This document shows positions 53,124 through 62,754 of a stretch of 64,000 bases of DNA, piece by piece. Below the pieces are notes generated by a model. The model ran no database searches. It saw only the letters and a list, made by a program, of their open reading frames with translations, and was not told the origin of the DNA. The DNA comes from Mucilaginibacter lappiensis (GTDB taxonomy: Bacteria; Bacteroidota; Bacteroidia; Sphingobacteriales; Sphingobacteriaceae). The stretch is taken from NCBI RefSeq assembly GCF_900155965.1, contig NZ_FTMG01000006.1, positions 248,001-312,000 on the forward strand, given 5' to 3'. Numbering within the stretch: the first letter of the stretch is position 1; each line of letters opens with the position of its first letter. A program made the translations under genes and the position numbers.

Positions 53124-53873
53124 ATGATTGAGATAAAAAACCTAAAAAAAGTATATAACGACGTTACTGTTGTTGACATTCCGCACTTGACCATAGCCAA
53201 GGGCGAAAGTGTTGGTCTGGTGGGTAACAATGGCGCGGGTAAAACCACGCTGTTCCGCATGATATTGGATTTGATACGCCCGGAAAGCGGTGAAATACGA
53301 TCAAACGGCGAAGTAGTTGCCGGACACGAAAACTGGAAAACTTACACCGCATCGTACCTGGATGAGGGCTTTTTGATTGACTACCTTACCCCCGAAGAGT
53401 ACCTGTATTTTGTTGGCGGTTTGCATCAGCAAAACCGCGCTCAGGTTGATGAAACGCTGGCTGCTTTGGGCGATTTTTTCAATGGCGAGATATTAAACCG
53501 GGGTAAATACATCCGCGACCTGTCAAAAGGGAATCAATGTAAAGTCGGTGTAGCATCGTGCCTGCTGCAAAACCCACAATTATTGATGTTGGATGAACCT
53601 TTTGCTAATATTGATCCCAGCACACAGTTCAGGCTGAAAAACATGCTGAAGGACGCGAATAAGAGCAAGGGCATTACCACCATTGTATCCAGTCATGACC
53701 TTAACCACATCACCGATGTCTGCGATCGGATCCTGCTGATGGAAAAAGGTGTGATCATTAAAGATATAGCCACCAACTCATCTACGTTAAGTGAGTTGGA
53801 AGATTATTTTGGAGTAGGACAAACCTTGGGCTCGGTACCGGTTGCAGGTATTGACGAAGAAGAGAATCATTAA
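53124..53873 (+). CDS. ABC transporter ATP-binding protein
   Basis: 249 residues: Walker A GNNGAGKTT (35-43), signature LSKGNQCKV (near 131), Walker B LLMLDEPFANIDP (near 154). It powers the DUF5687 permease encoded just upstream. Confidence 0.95.
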   Translation: MIEIKNLKKVYNDVTVVDIPHLTIAKGESVGLVGNNGAGKTTLFRMILDLIRPESGEIRSNGEVVAGHENWKTYTASYLDEGFLIDYLTPEEYLYFVGGLHQQNRAQVDETLAALGDFFNGEILNRGKYIRDLSKGNQCKVGVASCLLQNPQLLMLDEPFANIDPSTQFRLKNMLKDANKSKGITTIVSSHDLNHITDVCDRILLMEKGVIIKDIATNSSTLSELEDYFGVGQTLGSVPVAGIDEEENH

Positions 53874-53883
53874 ATGAAAAAGT

Positions 53884-53959
53884 TTGTCATCCTGAGAAAC
53901 GAAGGATCTATACTATGCATAGCTGAATAATGGATTCTTCACTTCGTTCAGAATGACAA
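53884..53959. repeat. GTCATCCTGAG-family repeat
   Basis: TTTGTCATCCTGAGAAACGA on the left and CGTTCAGAATGACAAA on the right, the same family as 35415-35541. It lies between convergent genes and may help terminate both. Confidence 0.85.
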
Positions 53960-53969
53960 ATTTTATATT

Positions 53970-55214
53970 TTACTTAGAAGCCTCTCCCTTCTCCGCCAGC
54001 AAATCCTTAGTCAGCTTTTCAAACTCACTGATAAACTCGGTATAATATTCGCCGGTTCCGGGGCCGCTGAAACCGGTATGTATCTTGCGTACATCGCCAC
54101 TTTTGTCAATAATAATGGTGGTAGGGAAACCCACTACTTTGGCCAGCATAGGCAGGCTTTTAGCCGTTTCGGCCTTGTTACTCGTGTAACCGGTTATCAG
54201 CAAAGGATAAGGTACATTAAACCTGTTTTTTACCTGCTGCAAAGCTTTTTTTGATTTTTCAAAATCATTGGTACGCTCGTAGGCCAGGCCTATAACCTCC
54301 ACGCCTTTCGGCTGAAACTTTTTATAATAGTTTACCATATAAGCCGTTTCGTCCATACAGTTGGGGCACCAGGAGCCGAGTATCTGCACAATTACTACTT
54401 TGTTTTTATAACGGGCATCCTGAAGGGAAACTTCTTTGCCGTTCATATCCTTAAAGCTGAAATCTATTTTCTTATACCCTGGTTTTAGCGCGGTAAGTGA
54501 ATAGGCATCGGGCAGTTTAGCGTTCGCGTCTTTTACTGCTGTCCATGATTGTACCGATGCTACACTTATAAATTTACCCTGGGTTATGGTTTGCGCATCC
54601 TTAACCGTTGCCGTAAAAGTGTAAGCATGCCCGCCATCAAAACAGGAAAGATATAATTGGTTGCCAGATACCGATCCTTCCAGGAAACGGTAATCGCCTG
54701 TAGTGGTTAAAAAGGTACCGGTAAGTTTATTGCCGGTTTGCTTAAACTCGCCAACCGTGGTATCGGCCTGTTCACCCTCACCAATCACAGCCGACCAACG
54801 CCCGCTCACATCAAAGGTTGCCTTCTCCGGTGCAGTCGCAAAACGCCAGGAAGTATTTGGGGTGGCCGAAAATTCGATCAATGCATCGCGCTCACCTAAA
54901 TGCCTTACCCAGTTCCCTTTTAAGTTGCCGGCTTCCAATTTCAGTTTAAATTCTGAATCAAACAAGGGCATGTGGATGAATACCGAATCGCCTTTGGTGG
55001 TTACATCGGTTACTTTCAATCGCTCGGTACTGTTTATTACAAACAACTCTTGTTTGCCGGCATTATCTTTTACCTCAAAATTAAAGGGAATATCTGTACC
55101 TGATTTTGTTTTAAGGGCACCGCGCCACACCCCGGTTTTAAGTTTGGTTTGCGCAAATGATGCCTGTAAAGTTAAAACGAGTATCAGTGCTGTGATGATC
55201 GATTTATAGTTCAT
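53970..55214 (-). CDS. TlpA-family thiol-disulfide oxidoreductase
   Basis: ATG 55214 (MNYKSIITALI) gives a signal peptide cleaved near SFAQ; a further in-frame ATG at 55301 is unlikely. The 414-residue periplasmic protein has an N-terminal beta-rich domain (about 25-255) and a C-terminal TlpA/redoxin domain with redox motif GSWCPNCMDE near residue 310. It would reduce disulfides of exported proteins, for example in cytochrome maturation. Confidence 0.9.
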   Translation of the reverse strand: MNYKSIITALILVLTLQASFAQTKLKTGVWRGALKTKSGTDIPFNFEVKDNAGKQELFVINSTERLKVTDVTTKGDSVFIHMPLFDSEFKLKLEAGNLKGNWVRHLGERDALIEFSATPNTSWRFATAPEKATFDVSGRWSAVIGEGEQADTTVGEFKQTGNKLTGTFLTTTGDYRFLEGSVSGNQLYLSCFDGGHAYTFTATVKDAQTITQGKFISVASVQSWTAVKDANAKLPDAYSLTALKPGYKKIDFSFKDMNGKEVSLQDARYKNKVVIVQILGSWCPNCMDETAYMVNYYKKFQPKGVEVIGLAYERTNDFEKSKKALQQVKNRFNVPYPLLITGYTSNKAETAKSLPMLAKVVGFPTTIIIDKSGDVRKIHTGFSGPGTGEYYTEFISEFEKLTKDLLAEKGEASK

Positions 55215-55324
55215 TTTTAAAAATAGTCTACTAAGTTGATATACTTTGTCAAAAGTATAAAAACTGCCCGCTATTTCAAAACCATTTAAGCTCTCCCACA
55301 CTTGAGAGAGGCTAAAACAGTAAA

Positions 55325-56464
55325 CTATTTCAAAACTCCGCGTGAAATTACAATCCGCTGAATTTCGGATGTGCCTTCATATATCTGGGTGATCTTGGCA
55401 TCGCGCATTAAGCGCTCTACATGGTATTCTTTTACAAAACCATAACCACCGTGTATCTGCACCGCTTCGACGGTAGTACGCATAGCCACTTCAGATGCAA
55501 AAAGCTTGGCCATGGAACCTGCCTGTGTGTATGATTTGCCATGATCTTTTAACCAGGCTGCTTTAAGGCACAATAAGCGGGCAGCTTCAATCTCGGTAGC
55601 CATATCAGCCAGTTTAAACTGGATGGCCTGCAAGTCGGCAATGGTTTTACCAAAGGCCTTACGCTCTTTGGCGTATTGAACGGCCAGCTCATAAGCGCCG
55701 GAAGCTATTCCTAATGCTTGCGCGGCAATACCTATACGGCCGCCCTCTAAAGTGCTCATGGCAAATTTAAAACCGAAACCCTCATCCCCTATGCGATTCT
55801 CTTTAGGTACTTTCACATCGGTAAACATCAGGGAATGCGTATCAGAGCCACGTATGCCCATTTTGTTTTCTTTTGGGCCTATTGTAAATCCTTCCATGCC
55901 TTTTTCCATAATAAGGGCATTAATACCATGATGTTTTTTGGAAGCGTCTGTTTGAGCCATTACAATATAAGTCGACGCGGAATTTCCGTTGGTGATCCAG
56001 TTTTTGGTGCCATTAACCAGGTAATAATCGCCCATATCAATAGCGGTGGTGCGCTGTGAGGTGGCATCCGATCCTGCTTCCGGTTCCGAAAGGCAGAAAG
56101 CACCTATCACTTCGCCTTTAGCCAGGGGTACCAGGTACTTTTGTTTTTGCGCTTCTGAACCATATTTCTCCAGGCCATAGCAAACCAGCGAGTTATTTAC
56201 AGAAACCACTACTGATGCCGACGCGTCAACCTTGGAGAGTTCCTCCATCACCAGCACGTAGGATATGGCATCCATACCACTCCCCCCATATTGCGGCGAA
56301 ACCATCATTCCCAAAAAGCCCAGCTCGCCCAGTTTTTTTATTTGCTCGGCCGGAAACTTTTGGTGTTCGTCGCGTTCTATCACTCCCGGCTTTAATTCTG
56401 TTTGTGCAAAATCGCGAGCCGCCTGGCGTATCATGAGTTGTTCTTCTGTAAATTCGAATTGCAT
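55325..56464 (-). CDS. Acyl-CoA dehydrogenase
   Basis: 379 residues with the acyl-CoA dehydrogenase fold: QFEFTEEQLMIRQAARDFA at the start, FAD/substrate signature GAFCLSEPEAGSD and GTKNWITNG, and the catalytic Glu in IYEGTSEIQRIVISR. It performs the first step of fatty-acid or amino-acid beta-oxidation, passing electrons to ETF. A minus-strand terminator and a -7 box lie upstream of it. Confidence 0.95.
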   Translation of the reverse strand: MQFEFTEEQLMIRQAARDFAQTELKPGVIERDEHQKFPAEQIKKLGELGFLGMMVSPQYGGSGMDAISYVLVMEELSKVDASASVVVSVNNSLVCYGLEKYGSEAQKQKYLVPLAKGEVIGAFCLSEPEAGSDATSQRTTAIDMGDYYLVNGTKNWITNGNSASTYIVMAQTDASKKHHGINALIMEKGMEGFTIGPKENKMGIRGSDTHSLMFTDVKVPKENRIGDEGFGFKFAMSTLEGGRIGIAAQALGIASGAYELAVQYAKERKAFGKTIADLQAIQFKLADMATEIEAARLLCLKAAWLKDHGKSYTQAGSMAKLFASEVAMRTTVEAVQIHGGYGFVKEYHVERLMRDAKITQIYEGTSEIQRIVISRGVLK

Positions 56465-56507
56465 AATATTTAAAAAAATAAATATAGTAATTACTATGCA
56501 CGCATAG

Positions 56508-56515
56508 CAAATTTA
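56508..56515 (-). promoter_or_regulatory. -7 box of the acyl-CoA dehydrogenase gene
   Basis: TAAATTTG on the minus strand (CAAATTTA on the plus strand), about 43 bp before the ATG. A proper -33 TTTG at the right spacing is not visible. Confidence 0.45.
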
Positions 56516-56521
56516 TTGCAT

Positions 56522-56554
56522 AAAAAAAAGAGAGCTCTTTTCAAAGCTCCCTTT
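56522..56554 (-). terminator. Orphan minus-strand terminator
   Basis: On the minus strand AAAGGGAGCT pairs with AGCTCTCTTT (10 bp, one G-U, 8-base loop) and continues into eight T. On the plus strand the same stem has an A-C mismatch and no T tract. No annotated minus-strand gene lies upstream of it, so it may end an unannotated small RNA from 56555-56865. Confidence 0.75.
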
Positions 56555-56865
56555 CCCCTAATTAATTTAAACTATTGATTAAACCCAAAACAAAGAACAA
56601 AAAATCTCAACTTGGGCGTCTGAGAATTCAAAAAAAGTTTTTCATTGGTAGATGATTTTTTAATTTTTTTCACAGATCAAATGCAGGGCGAGTTGTAGTA
56701 AACAATTTTGTTGCCACAATTCTTAATTTCGCTAACTTAAACGTCAGTAAATATCTGTTCAGACATATATTATTATCAATATTTTTACGCAATTTTAAAT
56801 ACTTATAGTTATTTATTTTTTCATAAGCGCAATTACCCGATTTATAAACCAAGCCGACACGCTAT

Positions 56866-57108
56866 ATGCTACTTACTGATTTTGAATACCTTAACAACTC
56901 CGACGAAGCCTTTAAAAAGAAAGTAGCCCTGCAAATTAAAAACCTGAGAAGGCAGAATCAGGTAACTCAGGAAAAATTCTTTACCGAAACAAACATCAAC
57001 ATAGCCCGTTTAGAATCAGGTAAAATTGATATCAGATTAGATACTTTAAGGAAAGTTTGTTACTATTTTGATGTTTCTTTAGCCGGTTTTTTCCAAGGCA
57101 TTTATTAA
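56866..57108 (+). CDS. XRE-family HTH regulator
   Basis: 80 residues with a Cro/C1-type helix-turn-helix: IKNLRRQNQVTQEKFFTETN and INIARLESGKIDIRLDTLRK. No other domain. It may regulate the M13 peptidase genes that follow, or itself. The gap before it (56465-56865) holds the promoter and terminator described for the minus strand and an AT-rich stretch. Confidence 0.88.
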   Translation: MLLTDFEYLNNSDEAFKKKVALQIKNLRRQNQVTQEKFFTETNINIARLESGKIDIRLDTLRKVCYYFDVSLAGFFQGIY

Positions 57109-57195
57109 ACAGGTATTTTTTTTATTAAATTGCTATTTCAAATTCTATTATTCCATACATCCGTTGTATTTTATAACATACACACTCAAAAATTT

Positions 57196-59247
57196 ATGAT
57201 CAAAAGAACATCCCCCCCGGCAGCTATCGCAATTGCTTTTGGCTTGCTGGCGCTTACCGCCTGTAATGATAAAACCAAGACCTATGCCGATAACGATCCC
57301 GTTTTTAAAAACATGGATACAACCGTAAAGCCTGGCGACGATTTTTTTAAGTATGCCAACGGTGCCTGGCTCAAAAAAAATCCCATACCCGCGGCCTATG
57401 CTTCCTGGGGAATAGGCAATGTGGTGGAAGAGGAGTTACGCAACCGCATGAAAAAAATAAATGAGGATGCGCTTAAAGCCGATGCCCCCAAAGGCAGTAA
57501 TACTCAAAAAATTGGCGATTTTTATTACAGCGGCATGGATACTGTTGGTATCGAGAAGCAAGGTTTATCGCCCCTTAAAGAAGAGCTCTCTAAAATTGAC
57601 CAGGTAAAAGATATTAAAGGCTTAATAGAAGAGTTTGCACACCTGAATACCATTGGCGTTACTACGCCTCTGGGCACTTACGCTGGTCAGGATGCTAAAA
57701 ACAGCGGCAAAATCGTTCTGCAACTCGGCCAGGACGGTATTGGTTTGCCAGACCGTGATTATTATTTTAATACAGATGCACATAGTATTATTGTACGTAA
57801 CGATTATCAGCAAAAACATCTGCCTACCCTGTTTAAGCTGATTGGCTTGCAACCTGATGCGGTAACTATAGCAACCAAACAGACCTACGCTCTTGAAAAA
57901 TCACTGGCCGATAGCAGTCGTAAACTCGAAGACCTCCGCGACCCCTATCATAACTATAATAAATTGCCGCTGGCTGGTTTAAGCAAGCTGGTGCCTGAGG
58001 TTGACTGGAAACCGACATTCGAAAAAATGGATTATAAGAATGTGGACACTGTTATTGTTGGTCAGCCGGAATATTACCGGGCGTTCAGCAAAGCGCTTCA
58101 TACCTATAGTATAGACGACTGGAAAAATTACCTCCGCAAAAACCTAATCTCCAGTTTCGGATCTTACCTGAGTAAACCTTTTGATCAGGAACTTTTCCGC
58201 TTTTACGGAACTGTGCTTAATGGTAAAAAAGAACAGCTCCCCCGCTGGAAACGTGTACTGGATACCGAGAACGGCGTTATGGGCGAAATACTGGGGCAGA
58301 TATTTGTAAAAGAATACTTTCCCGAAAAAACCAAGGAACGTTATGTGAAACTAGTGGAGATCATGCGTGCTACCTTTAAAGAACATATTGAAAGGTTGGA
58401 CTGGATGAGTCCGCAAACCAAAGAAAAAGCATATTATAAACTAAGCAAAGTAATGCCAAAAGTAGGTTACCCGGATAAATGGAAAGATTTTTCAAGTCTG
58501 GAAATTAGCCGTGGCCCCTATGCTTTAAATGTAATGCGTGCCAATAATTGGTGGCATAAATACAGCGCAGCCAAACTGGGCAAACCGGTCGACCGTACCG
58601 AATGGGGTATCACTCCGCAAACTTATAATGCCTATTACAATCCATCAAATAACGAAATTGTATTACCTGCGGGTATATTTACTATCCCGGGTGCCAAGGA
58701 TGAAGATATTGACGATGCGGTTATATACGGTTATGCAGCAGCTTCTACCATTGGTCACGAAATGACTCACGGTTTTGATGATGAAGGCCGTCAGTTTGAT
58801 GCCGAAGGTAACCTGAAAGCATGGTGGCTGCCGCAAGATTCGGTAAAGTTTACTCAACGCGCCCAAATGCTGGTGAACCAGTTTAATGGTTATAGTATTT
58901 ATGGTTTGCATGTAAACGGTAAAGCCACACAGGGTGAAAACATTGCCGACCTTGGCGGTATAGTGATTGGGCTGGATGCCTTTAAGAAAACCGAACAATA
59001 TAAAGAAGGAAAAACCATTAACGGGTTAACCCCGGTACAACGCTACTTCCTGGGTTATGCACTGGGTTGGCTTGGGCAGGATCGTCAGGAATCTTTATCT
59101 AGCCAGATACTCACCAATCCACATGCTCCTGGTTTTATGCGTGTAAACGGACCATTTACCGATGTGCCGGAATTTTACGATGCATTCCATATTAAAAAAG
59201 GCGATAAAATGTGGCTGGATCCGGATAAAAGAGTGAAGATCTGGTAG
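57196..59247 (+). CDS. M13-family metallopeptidase (PepO/neprilysin-like), paralogue 1
   Basis: ATG 57196 (MIKRTSPP) is the start that gives a lipoprotein signal (LALTACNDK); the 683-residue protein is membrane-anchored. The M13 domain has the zincin H521EMTH and the downstream glutamate ligand in GENIADLGGIV, and ends in the family's typical MWLDPDKRVKIW. It probably cuts small peptides in the periplasm. A close paralogue follows. Confidence 0.93.
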   Translation: MIKRTSPPAAIAIAFGLLALTACNDKTKTYADNDPVFKNMDTTVKPGDDFFKYANGAWLKKNPIPAAYASWGIGNVVEEELRNRMKKINEDALKADAPKGSNTQKIGDFYYSGMDTVGIEKQGLSPLKEELSKIDQVKDIKGLIEEFAHLNTIGVTTPLGTYAGQDAKNSGKIVLQLGQDGIGLPDRDYYFNTDAHSIIVRNDYQQKHLPTLFKLIGLQPDAVTIATKQTYALEKSLADSSRKLEDLRDPYHNYNKLPLAGLSKLVPEVDWKPTFEKMDYKNVDTVIVGQPEYYRAFSKALHTYSIDDWKNYLRKNLISSFGSYLSKPFDQELFRFYGTVLNGKKEQLPRWKRVLDTENGVMGEILGQIFVKEYFPEKTKERYVKLVEIMRATFKEHIERLDWMSPQTKEKAYYKLSKVMPKVGYPDKWKDFSSLEISRGPYALNVMRANNWWHKYSAAKLGKPVDRTEWGITPQTYNAYYNPSNNEIVLPAGIFTIPGAKDEDIDDAVIYGYAAASTIGHEMTHGFDDEGRQFDAEGNLKAWWLPQDSVKFTQRAQMLVNQFNGYSIYGLHVNGKATQGENIADLGGIVIGLDAFKKTEQYKEGKTINGLTPVQRYFLGYALGWLGQDRQESLSSQILTNPHAPGFMRVNGPFTDVPEFYDAFHIKKGDKMWLDPDKRVKIW

Positions 59248-59249
59248 CG

Positions 59250-59366
59250 AGCCCCCCAGCTCCCTAAAGGGGGAGCAATAAGCCCCACCCAACCCTCCCC
59301 AGAAAGGAGGGCTTTAAAATATTTCCAAAAAGTCTCCCCTTCCGGGGGAGATTTAGAGGGGGCTTA
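59250..59366. repeat. CT-rich palindromic repeat
   Basis: GAGCCCCCCAGCTCCCTAAA and TCCGGGGGAGATTTAGAGGG, with an AGCCCCACCC / GGAGGGCTTT inner pair. It separates the two M13 peptidase genes. Confidence 0.88.
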
Positions 59367-59458
59367 TCTCGCTTTGTACCCCCCATCAATACTTTTACAA
59401 ACAGCAGTAAATGAACAACTTGTTTTTATTTAAATTTACCAAAAAACACATACCCCAT

Positions 59459-61510
59459 ATGATAAAACTTTACAAAACAACTCTTCTGGGCTGTGCCTCT
59501 GTAGTTCTTTTAACATTAAGCGCCTATCAGATTAAACAAGCCGAAACGCCTAACGATCCGGTTTATGATAACCTGGATAAATCTGTTGATCCGCGTACCG
59601 ATTTTTTTAAATATGCCAATGGCGGATGGCTCAAACGCAACCCTATCCCCGCAGCATATTCCAGCTGGGGAATTGGCAATGTGGTGCAGGAAGAGATCCG
59701 CAACCGGTTAAAAAAGATAAATGAAGATGCCTTAACCGCCAATGCGCCAAAAGGCAGCATCACCCAAAAAATCGGCGATTTTTATTATAGTGGCCTGGAT
59801 ACTGTTAACATCGAAAAGCAGGGCATAAATCCTTTAAAAAGCCAATTGGACCTGATAGATCAGGCCACTGATATTAATGGCATATTGAATGCCGCAGCTG
59901 TTTTAACTACTACAGGTACCCGTAATTTTATTGGCAGCCGTGTTGGCCAGGATGCAAAGAATAGTTCAAAAATGATGTTGCAACTAGGTCAGTCAGGTTT
60001 AGGCTTACCTAACCGTGATTATTATTTTAAAACCGATGCCCGCACTACGCGCGTACGTACCGATTATAAAACCAATCACCTGCCAACCATGCTTAAAATC
60101 AGTGGATGGGATGAGCAGCAGGCTGCTAAAGGGGCGGAAAGCATTTTTAAGATAGAACAGTTTTTGGCCGACAGCAGCCGTAAACTCGAAAACCTGCGTG
60201 ATCCATATCGCAATTATCATAAAATGACTATTGCGCAGTTAAATACCCTTACCCCCAACATCAACTGGGCATCCGTATTTAAAACGCTGGAGTTAAAACC
60301 GGTGGATAGCGTAATAGTTGGCCAGCCTGAATATTACAGGGCAGTTAATACCGCATTGAAAACATTCCCGCTTGATGATTGGAAAGCTTACCTCCGCTGG
60401 AAACTGATATCATCTTATGCTGCCTATTTGAATGCTGCTGCTGAACAGGAAAGTTTCCGTTTTAGCGGTAAAGTAATATCTGGTCGAAAAGAGCAGCTAC
60501 CCCGTTGGAAACGGGTATTGGATACCGAAAATGGATTGATGGGCGAGGCCTTGGGTCAGCTGTTTGTGAAAGAATACTTCCCGGCTACAGCCAAACTACG
60601 TTATACCGAAATGGTAGAAGCCATCAGACAGGCCTATCGCGAACATATTGCCAAATTGGATTGGATGAGCCCTGAAACCAAGCAAAAAGCATTAATAAAA
60701 TTGAACGCCATTCATCCAAAAGTGGGCTATCCGGATAAATGGAAAGATTTTTCGACTATGGTGATGGACCGCGAATCATACGCTGGTAATGTGATGCGTG
60801 CCAGGCATTGGGCATATACGGTAAATATTAACAAATTAGGCAAACCCGTTGATCATACTGAATGGGGCATGACACCGCAAACCTACAATGCCAGCTATAG
60901 CCCATCCAATAATGAGATCACGCTGCCTGCTGCCCAGTTCACCATTCCCGGAGTTAAGGATAGCGAAGTTGATGATGCCGTGGCTTATGGCTATGTAGCG
61001 GCATCAACCATTGGGCACGAGATTACTCATGGTTTTGATGATGAGGGCCGCCTGTTTGATGCCAAAGGCAATTTAAAAACCTGGTGGACCGCTACCGACT
61101 CCGTTAAATTCAACCAACGTGCTAAAGTACTGGCCGATCAGTTTAGCAGCTATATAGTATTAGATAGCCTGCACGTAAACGGGAAAGCTACTCTTGGCGA
61201 AAACATCGCCGACCTGGGCGGTATTGTTTTGGGTATTGATGCCTTTAAAAAGACTCAGCAATATAAACAAGGCAAACTCATTAACGGATTGAGCCCTATG
61301 CAGCGTTTCTTTTTAGGCTACGCGCTGGGCTGGCTTGGGCAGGAAAGGGATGAGGCACTGGCTAACCAGATATTGACGGATGTACATGCCCCCGGCTTCT
61401 TACGCGTTAACGGCCCTTTTAGTGACGTACCTGAATTTTATCAGGCATTTAAAGTTAAAAAAGGCGACAAAATGTGGATAGACCCGGCTAAGCGGGTAAA
61501 GATTTGGTAG
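59459..61510 (+). CDS. M13-family metallopeptidase, paralogue 2
   Basis: ATG 59459 (MIKLYKTTLL) gives a simple signal peptide; unlike paralogue 1 it has no lipobox, so it is probably free in the periplasm. The zincin is H520EITH, with GENIADLGGIV later and the same MWIDPAKRVKIW ending. Residues align with paralogue 1 throughout, showing a tandem duplication now divided by a palindromic repeat. Confidence 0.93.
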   Translation: MIKLYKTTLLGCASVVLLTLSAYQIKQAETPNDPVYDNLDKSVDPRTDFFKYANGGWLKRNPIPAAYSSWGIGNVVQEEIRNRLKKINEDALTANAPKGSITQKIGDFYYSGLDTVNIEKQGINPLKSQLDLIDQATDINGILNAAAVLTTTGTRNFIGSRVGQDAKNSSKMMLQLGQSGLGLPNRDYYFKTDARTTRVRTDYKTNHLPTMLKISGWDEQQAAKGAESIFKIEQFLADSSRKLENLRDPYRNYHKMTIAQLNTLTPNINWASVFKTLELKPVDSVIVGQPEYYRAVNTALKTFPLDDWKAYLRWKLISSYAAYLNAAAEQESFRFSGKVISGRKEQLPRWKRVLDTENGLMGEALGQLFVKEYFPATAKLRYTEMVEAIRQAYREHIAKLDWMSPETKQKALIKLNAIHPKVGYPDKWKDFSTMVMDRESYAGNVMRARHWAYTVNINKLGKPVDHTEWGMTPQTYNASYSPSNNEITLPAAQFTIPGVKDSEVDDAVAYGYVAASTIGHEITHGFDDEGRLFDAKGNLKTWWTATDSVKFNQRAKVLADQFSSYIVLDSLHVNGKATLGENIADLGGIVLGIDAFKKTQQYKQGKLINGLSPMQRFFLGYALGWLGQERDEALANQILTDVHAPGFLRVNGPFSDVPEFYQAFKVKKGDKMWIDPAKRVKIW

Positions 61511-61613
61511 GTTAGGATATAATAATGTGCTGTAAGGGTTTAGTAGGTTAGAATCTCTTTCGCAACGGCGAGTCATTCTCCGTTTAGCTATTCATTTTAG
61601 CAAAGGCTCTCCG

Positions 61614-61621
61614 TATCTTTG
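61614..61621 (+). promoter_or_regulatory. -7 box of dinB
   Basis: A perfect TATCTTTG ending 6 bp before the likely ATG. The -33 region is weak. If used, the leader is at most a few bases long. Confidence 0.5.
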
Positions 61622-61627
61622 CTATGT

Positions 61628-62743
61628 ATGCCAAACGAACCTACGCAGATTATCCGTAAAATTATCCATATTGATATGGATGCTTTTTACGCGTCTGTTG
61701 AACAGCGCGATTTTCCGGAGTATCGTGGCAAAGCGCTGGTGGTTGGCGGTTCGCCGCAAGGCAGGGGCGTGGTAGCTACAGCCAGTTATGAAGCGCGTAA
61801 GTTTGGGGTTCGGTCGGCCATGTCATCCAAAAGGGCCTTACAGCTTTGTCCTGATGTCATATTTGTACGGCCACGATTTGCGGCCTATGGCGAAGTATCA
61901 CAAAAGATCAGGGAGATATTTAGCCGGTACACAGACTTGATTGAGCCATTATCGTTAGATGAAGCTTACCTGGATGTAACCCATGATAAGCTGAACATAG
62001 GCTCGGCCATTGAAATAGCCCAACAGATAAAACAGGCCATCAAAGACGAATTACAGCTCACGGCATCGGCAGGCGTTTCCATCAATAAGTTTGTAGCCAA
62101 AATAGCGTCGGATATCAATAAGCCCGACGGGTTAAAATTCATAGGTCCATCCAGCATCGAAGATTTTATGGAGCAATTGCCTGTTGAAAAATTTTTCGGC
62201 GTAGGGAAAGTTACTGCTCAAAGAATGAAACAAATGGGCCTGCACACCGGCGCCGATCTGAAAAGGCTAACTGAAGAGGAATTATTAAGGCATTTTGGCA
62301 AAACCGGCAGGTTTTATTACCAGATAGTACGGGGGGTAGACAACCGCGAGGTACAACCCCATCGCGAAACAAAATCATTAGGTGCCGAAGATACTTTTGT
62401 GTATGACCTTACCACACTGGAAGAAATGAATACCGAGCTGGATAAAATAGCGCTCACAGTTTATAACCGCTTGCTTAAATATGACCTGAAGGGCCGTACA
62501 CTTACCCTCAAAATAAAATACAGCGACTTTAAACAGATCACCCGTAACCAATCATTTCCCGAAGCTTTTAGTGATCTGGAAACCATCAGCCAAACGGCTA
62601 AACAAATTATGGCAGTAACTTATACAGAGGAGGCTAAAGTAAGGCTGTTGGGTATATCCCTGTCCAATTTTGGCGATGTGGCGCCTAAATCTAAACAAGA
62701 AAAAGAAGCAGGCCCGGGCGATCAGTTGACGTTGGAATTTTAG
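61628..62743 (+). CDS. dinB: DNA polymerase IV
   Basis: A Y-family translesion polymerase of 371 residues from ATG 61628 (MPNEPTQII); a TTG 9 bp upstream is less likely. It has the family opening IIHIDMDAFYASVEQRD, the catalytic SLDEAYLDVT, and the KFVAKIASDINKPDG finger region, plus a C-terminal little-finger domain. It copies past damaged bases at the price of mutation. No lexA box was found by eye. Confidence 0.95.
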   Translation: MPNEPTQIIRKIIHIDMDAFYASVEQRDFPEYRGKALVVGGSPQGRGVVATASYEARKFGVRSAMSSKRALQLCPDVIFVRPRFAAYGEVSQKIREIFSRYTDLIEPLSLDEAYLDVTHDKLNIGSAIEIAQQIKQAIKDELQLTASAGVSINKFVAKIASDINKPDGLKFIGPSSIEDFMEQLPVEKFFGVGKVTAQRMKQMGLHTGADLKRLTEEELLRHFGKTGRFYYQIVRGVDNREVQPHRETKSLGAEDTFVYDLTTLEEMNTELDKIALTVYNRLLKYDLKGRTLTLKIKYSDFKQITRNQSFPEAFSDLETISQTAKQIMAVTYTEEAKVRLLGISLSNFGDVAPKSKQEKEAGPGDQLTLEF

Positions 62744-62754
62744 TCCCCTCCCGC

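Noticed and set aside
56670..56852. 60-residue minus-strand frame upstream of the XRE gene
   Set aside because: Poor composition and no family resemblance; I prefer a non-coding explanation for the minus-strand terminator there, though it cannot be excluded.
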